A DNA stretch of 8,943 nucleotides from Rhodosalinus sp046542825 (GTDB taxonomy: Bacteria; Pseudomonadota; Alphaproteobacteria; Rhodobacterales; Rhodobacteraceae), in assembly GCF_046542825.1 (NCBI RefSeq), contig NZ_JBKHAQ010000113.1, positions 1 through 8,943 on the forward strand, written 5' to 3'. This document shows positions 6,060 to 8,943 of this stretch, one piece after another (the stretch's first letter is position 1; the number at the start of each line of letters is the position of its first letter). A program made the position numbers and the translations under genes. Under the pieces are notes generated by a model. The model was not told the DNA's origin, did not search any database, and was given only the letters and a program-made list of their open reading frames with translations.

Positions 6060-6836
6060 TCAGGCGGCGCGGGTGGAGGACAGGAAGCCCTGCAGCCGCG
6101 TCGACTTGGGCGCCCCGAAAAGCGCCTCTGGCGGACCTTCCTCCTCGATCAGACCCTGGTGGAGGAAGATCACATGGCTCGCGACATCGGCCGCGAGCTT
6201 CATGTCGTGGGTGACGATCAGCATGGTGCGTCCCTCGGCGGCCAGGGCCTTGATGACGCGGACCACCTCCTGCTCGAGTTCGGGGTCGAGCGCGCTGGTC
6301 GGTTCGTCGAAGAGAAGCGCCTCGGGCTCCATGCAGAGCGCGCGCGCGATGGCGGCGCGTTGTTGCTGGCCGCCCGAGAGCTGCGCGGGCCAGGCATCGG
6401 CCTTGTCGCCGATGCCCACCTTGTCGAGATAGCCGCGCGCGGCGCGCTCCACCTCGGCCCGGTCGCGGCGCAGAACGGTGAGCGGCGCCTCCATCACGTT
6501 CTGCAGGATGGTCATGTGCGCCCAGAGGTTGAATTGCTGGAACACCATCGACAGGTTCGTGCGGATGCGGATCACCTGCGCCGGGTCGGCCGGATGCCGG
6601 TGCATTCCCGTGCCGCGCCAGGCGACCGGTTCGCCCTTGAAGAGGATTTCGCCCTGCTGGCTGTCCTCCAGCAGGTTGAGGCAGCGCAGCAGCGTGGACT
6701 TGCCCGAGCCCGAGGAACCGATCAGCGCCACCGTCTCGCCGCGGTGCGCCGTCAGGCTCACGCCCTTGAGCACCTCAAGGCTGGCGTAGGCCTTGTGCAG
6801 GTCGCGAACTTCGATGACGGGCGCGGTCTCGGGCAA
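6060..6836 (-). CDS. Amino-acid ABC transporter ATPase, HisP-like (probable TTG start)
   Basis: A cytoplasmic ATPase that powers the importer. With the TTG at 6836 as start the protein is 258 residues, the usual family length. Walker A GSSGSGKST (40-48), Q-loop FQQFN (99-103), signature LSGGQQQR (153-160), Walker B LLFDEP (174-179), D-loop SALD and switch His210 are all intact. FNLWAHMTILQNVMEAPLTVL and SHVIFLHQGLIEEEG are close to HisP of the histidine/LAO system, as is the inserted segment around 80-94. No in-frame ATG or GTG precedes the conserved domain. TTG at 6836 gives MPETAPVIEV, which resembles family N-termini but has no clear ribosome binding site; TTG at 6884 (274 residues) is the alternative. 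It is the first gene of the transport operon and is followed by the binding protein. Confidence 0.93.
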   Translation of the reverse strand: MPETAPVIEVRDLHKAYASLEVLKGVSLTAHRGETVALIGSSGSGKSTLLRCLNLLEDSQQGEILFKGEPVAWRGTGMHRHPADPAQVIRIRTNLSMVFQQFNLWAHMTILQNVMEAPLTVLRRDRAEVERAARGYLDKVGIGDKADAWPAQLSGGQQQRAAIARALCMEPEALLFDEPTSALDPELEQEVVRVIKALAAEGRTMLIVTHDMKLAADVASHVIFLHQGLIEEEGPPEALFGAPKSTRLQGFLSSTRAA

Positions 6837-6949
6837 GGCGGGGTCCGGGGCGGCTTCCTGAAAGTTCCCGCCAATAGGTCGCAAAATGACCGGCGATGCA
6901 ATGCGCAACGCAAGGGAAATCTTGCAACGACGCGCGCTTTGCCCGCCGG
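6837..6949 (-). promoter_or_regulatory. Probable promoter/operator region of the transport operon
   Basis: A 113-bp non-coding stretch between the PhnD-like gene and the ATPase gene, noticeably less GC-rich than its surroundings around 6865-6930. It contains GCAAG-N6-CTTGC (6910-6925), and directly beside it a 16-bp imperfect palindrome TGCaaTGCGCAacGCA (6897-6912). A possible -35 TTGCAT with a poor -10 CCTATT at 17-bp spacing can be read on the minus strand. The dyads suggest a regulator site, but neither promoter nor regulator is certain. Confidence 0.4.
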
Positions 6950-7702
6950 TCAGGCAGCGTCGCGGGCTGGCGCCGGGGCCGGCGGCAGCGGATGCGCGAG
7001 GTAGACGGCGGCCGGAATGCGGACGAGCCCACGCAGGCCCAGCGCAGCGCGGTCTGCAGGGGCCAGCGCGGCAATCCCCGCCTCGACCGCCCGTGCGAGC
7101 GGGTCGGGGTCGCGGCCCCGTGCCGTGATGAGCGGCAGGCCGGGGGAGGGCGGTGTCATGCCGACGACTTCCAGATGCTCTGCCACCGGATCGTGTCGCG
7201 CCAGAAGCCGCCAGGTCTGCGCATCGAGCGCGGCGAGGTCTGCGGCGCCCTCGGCCACCGCGCGGGCAGAGGTGGCGTGCGAGCCGGTGACCAGCAGGGG
7301 GCCAAGGCTGCGCCCCGTGGCGGCGAAATGCGCCGCCGGCGCGGCCCAGCCCGACTGCGACAGCGGCTCGTTGAGGGCAAGGCGCGGGCTGCGCAGATCG
7401 TCGAGGTGCCGCGCCGTGCCCTTCCGCACGACATAGACGGAGCGATACCAGCCCGGCGCGCAGCCCGGCAGGCCGAAGTCCGGCGTGCCGACCAGCGTCA
7501 CGCGGTCCTTCAGATGCGCGCGGTAGGGCAGCCCGCAGGTCTGCGCCAGCAAGAGGTCGGGCGCCTGCCACAGCGCCCACAGGTCCTCCGGCTCCGCCAG
7601 CGAGCGGGGGCCCGCGCCCAGCGCGTCGCGGATCGCGGCCCACAGGCGTGCCGTGGCGCCCGCCGTCTCGGGGCGGGCATACATCGGCAGCGCGGCGATC
7701 AC
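6950..7702 (-). CDS. PhnD/SsuA-type periplasmic-binding-fold protein without signal peptide
   Basis: A 250-residue protein of the phosphate/phosphite/phosphonate binding-protein (PhnD) type. NEPLSQSGW (111-119) and the stretch GSHATSARAVAEGAADLAAL (140-159) match the ligand-loop and second-domain motifs of that fold. CGLPY and GCAPGWYRSV lie in the first domain. There is no signal peptide or lipobox, so the protein probably stays in the cytoplasm and is a sensor or enzyme-like relative rather than a true import receptor; no permease or ATPase of that system is nearby. The start is taken as GTG 7702, giving a 4-bp GTGA overlap with the TerB gene upstream; a weak AAGG lies near it. The longer frame to 7828 covers the TerB gene and is not credible. 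The ligand is unknown. Confidence 0.75.
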   Translation of the reverse strand: MIAALPMYARPETAGATARLWAAIRDALGAGPRSLAEPEDLWALWQAPDLLLAQTCGLPYRAHLKDRVTLVGTPDFGLPGCAPGWYRSVYVVRKGTARHLDDLRSPRLALNEPLSQSGWAAPAAHFAATGRSLGPLLVTGSHATSARAVAEGAADLAALDAQTWRLLARHDPVAEHLEVVGMTPPSPGLPLITARGRDPDPLARAVEAGIAALAPADRAALGLRGLVRIPAAVYLAHPLPPAPAPARDAA

Positions 7703-8136
7703 CCGCCTTCGACCCGGCGGCGCGCCCGCCCGCTGTCCAGGTCCGACACGCCCAGCAGGTTGACCGCCAGCCGCATCAGCGCGTTCTCGTGGTCGTCGCG
7801 CACACCGTCGGCCAGCACCACCTTCCACAGCGCCTCGACCACGCCGAGGCGCTCGTCATAGGGGACCGCGTCCTTGATCGAACGGGTGAAGCGCACGGTG
7901 TCGGGCGCCTCTGCCTCCAGCGCCTCTGCCTCGGCCTGCAGCTTCTGCGCCTCGAAGGGCGACAGGCCGAAGCGTTCGGCGGCGATGCGCCCGATCATCC
8001 GGCGCTCCTCCTCGGCATAATCGCCGTCGGAGCGCGCGACGCGCACCAGCAGCGCGATCAGCGCGAGGCGCGCGTCGTCGTCGGGCAGCGGGTCGGGGAC
8101 GGGTGCGGCGAGGCGCTTGAGGAAATCTGCAAACAT
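7699..8136 (-). CDS. TerB-fold protein, copy 1
   Basis: A 145-residue all-helical, soluble protein of the TerB (tellurite-resistance B-like) family. Two acidic helix-turn segments are visible: SDGDYAEEE (36-44) and ADGVRDDHE (109-117), with the RVARSDG and LWKVVLADG contexts typical of the family and possible metal ligands. It is a clear paralog of the next gene upstream: DARLAL(I/A)ALLVRVA(R/K)SD and DERLGVVEALW/AERLGIAGALW align end to end. Its 3' end overlaps the PhnD-like gene by 4 bp (GTGA). The ATG at 8136 has no Shine-Dalgarno sequence; instead a promoter-like pair lies just upstream (see the separate entry). No other ter genes are present, so a role in tellurite resistance should not be assumed. 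Confidence 0.83.
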   Translation of the reverse strand: MFADFLKRLAAPVPDPLPDDDARLALIALLVRVARSDGDYAEEERRMIGRIAAERFGLSPFEAQKLQAEAEALEAEAPDTVRFTRSIKDAVPYDERLGVVEALWKVVLADGVRDDHENALMRLAVNLLGVSDLDSGRARRRVEGG

Positions 8137-8142
8137 GCGGCG

Positions 8143-8171
8143 GATATAGTCGGGCGCGGGCCGCGCGCCAA
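8143..8171 (-). promoter_or_regulatory. Candidate promoter giving a leaderless TerB copy 1 message
   Basis: On the minus strand TTGGCG (8171-8166) and TATATC (8148-8143) are spaced by exactly 17 bp, with the latter ending 6 nt before the ATG at 8136. Transcription would begin about at the start codon, which fits the missing ribosome binding site. The spacer is almost pure G/C and includes GCGCGGGCCGCGC. The call is based on pattern only. Confidence 0.3.
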
Positions 8172-8618
8172 TCAGGGAATCGAGCGGGCGGTGTCGCGTA
8201 GTGCGGCGCTGTCATACTCCTCGATGCCCAGCGCGTGCTCGATCGCGGCGATGGCGGCCTCCTCTTCGGCGTCGGCCTTGCCGTCGGCCATCATCACCTC
8301 CCACAGCGCGCCGGCGATGCCCAGCCGCTCGGCATAGTCCACGCTGTCGCGCAGGACAGAGGCGAAGCGCTCGGTCTCCGGCAGGTCGTGCTCCAGCTTC
8401 TCGGCGGTGGCGCGCAGCCTGGCGGCCTCGACCGGGTTCAGCCCGAAGCGCGCGGCAAGGATGCGGTCGATGCGGCTGATCTCCTCGAAGAGATAGGCGT
8501 GATCGGATTTGGCCACCCGCACCAGCAGTGCCGCAAGCGCCAGCCGCGCGTCGGGCTCCGGCAGCGCCGCGGGCGGGTGACGGTCGTGGGCGAAACGGGC
8601 GAGCAACTCACGCAGCAT
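8172..8618 (-). CDS. TerB-fold protein, copy 2
   Basis: A 148-residue soluble helical protein of the TerB family and the tandem paralog of copy 1. Its acidic segments are SDHAYLFEE (38-46) and ADGKADAEEE (111-120). The first has lost the glycine of the usual SDG turn, having His and Ala after the Asp, whereas copy 1 keeps SDG; the two copies may differ in metal binding. LARFGLNPVEA-type and ERLGIAGALWEVM motifs support the family. The start ATG overlaps the stop of the DUF1330-like gene by one base (TGATG), a sign of translational coupling, and a weak AGGG lies 4 nt upstream. Copy 1 follows after 35 bp. The role is unknown; the TerB fold occurs in stress and membrane-linked systems. Confidence 0.82.
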   Translation of the reverse strand: MLRELLARFAHDRHPPAALPEPDARLALAALLVRVAKSDHAYLFEEISRIDRILAARFGLNPVEAARLRATAEKLEHDLPETERFASVLRDSVDYAERLGIAGALWEVMMADGKADAEEEAAIAAIEHALGIEEYDSAALRDTARSIP

Positions 8619-8911
8619 CAGCCCTGGTATCCCTCGACGATCACCAGGTCGGCCTCGGCCGCGCCGTCGCGGTGGGCCTTCGCGCGCTGGTATTCCGGGC
8701 TGTCGTAGCAGGCGCGCGCGGCCTCGATGCTGGGGAACTCCAGCACCACATGGCGCGCGCGCGGCGCACCCTCGCGCGCCTCCTGCGCGCCGCCGCGGAC
8801 GAGGAACCGCGCCTCGTATTTCGCGAAGGCCTCTGCATTGGCCTCGCGGTAGCGCTGATAGGCCTCGGGGTCGCTCACGTCGACCTGCGCGACCCAGTAT
8901 CCCTTGGGCAT
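8618..8911 (-). CDS. DUF1330-like small protein
   Basis: A 97-residue protein with the ferredoxin-like plan of the DUF1330/NIPSNAP group. Family signs are GYWVAQVDVSDPEAYQRY at the N-terminus, a middle strand RHVVLEFPS (53-61), the helix EAARACYDSPEYQRAKAHR (63-81) and the final strand ADLVIVEGYQG. Such proteins are small dimers; the biochemical function is generally unknown. The start MPKGYW at 8911 is preferred because the purine run GGGAGGGATGG sits directly before it; a GTG at 8926 would add five residues and lie inside that run. It is the first gene of the coupled cassette seen here, although the window ends 32 bp upstream and more genes may precede it. Confidence 0.83.
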   Translation of the reverse strand: MPKGYWVAQVDVSDPEAYQRYREANAEAFAKYEARFLVRGGAQEAREGAPRARHVVLEFPSIEAARACYDSPEYQRAKAHRDGAAEADLVIVEGYQG

Positions 8912-8943
8912 CCATCCCTCCCTCACCCGCGTGCAGGGGGCCG

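Noticed and set aside
6837..6949. Sigma-54 promoter before the ATPase gene
   Set aside because: Both TTGCA sites were tested for a TGGCAC element at the right distance and neither has an acceptable match.
6950..8136. Phosphonate uptake or tellurite resistance operon
   Set aside because: The PhnD-like protein has no signal peptide and no transporter partners, and none of terA, terC, terD or terZ is visible, so the family names should not be read as function.
1..8943. tRNA, rRNA, CRISPR, insertion-sequence or prophage features
   Set aside because: No repeat-spacer pattern, transposase motif, terminal inverted repeats, tRNA cloverleaf or rRNA-like sequence was recognised on either strand.

Overview
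The window is a GC-rich stretch (roughly two thirds G+C by eye) in which every credible gene lies on the minus strand. Gene order, protein style and the tight 1-4 bp overlaps fit an alphaproteobacterium, most likely of the Rhodobacteraceae/Roseobacter group; this is inferred from recall of similar proteins, not from a marker gene. All genes are read from high to low coordinates.

Region 1 (8911 down to 6950) is a four-gene, translationally coupled cassette. It encodes a DUF1330-like small protein, two tandem paralogous TerB-fold proteins, and a PhnD/SsuA-type periplasmic-binding-fold protein that has no signal peptide. The joints are TGATG (1 bp overlap), a 35-bp gap, and GTGA (4 bp overlap). 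The function of the cassette is unknown.

Region 2 (6949 down to 6837) is an AT-richer non-coding stretch with several dyads. It is the most likely place for the promoter and operator of the transport operon.

Region 3 (6836 down to 3565) encodes a complete polar amino-acid ABC importer: a HisP-like ATPase that seems to start with a non-ATG codon, a HisJ/LAO-like binding protein, and two HisQ/HisM-like permeases joined by ATGA. The binding protein keeps the residues that hold an alpha-amino acid. A structured 137-bp spacer with two hairpins separates the binding-protein gene from the permeases.

Region 4 (3473 down to 61) encodes two divergent glutamine-synthetase-fold ligases flanking a GMP-synthase-like class I glutamine amidotransferase. 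Both ligases keep the metal and ATP residues but lack the counterparts of the two acidic residues that handle ammonium in true glutamine synthetase. They are therefore probably gamma-glutamyl-amine or amino-acid ligases of the PuuA type. The amidotransferase-fold protein is a plausible hydrolase that later removes the glutamyl group. A strong hairpin just after the last stop codon probably ends the operon.

Taken together, regions 3 and 4 look like one uptake-and-catabolism operon: import of a (probably basic) amino acid or a derivative of one, gamma-glutamylation, and release of glutamate. The exact substrate cannot be read from the sequence.
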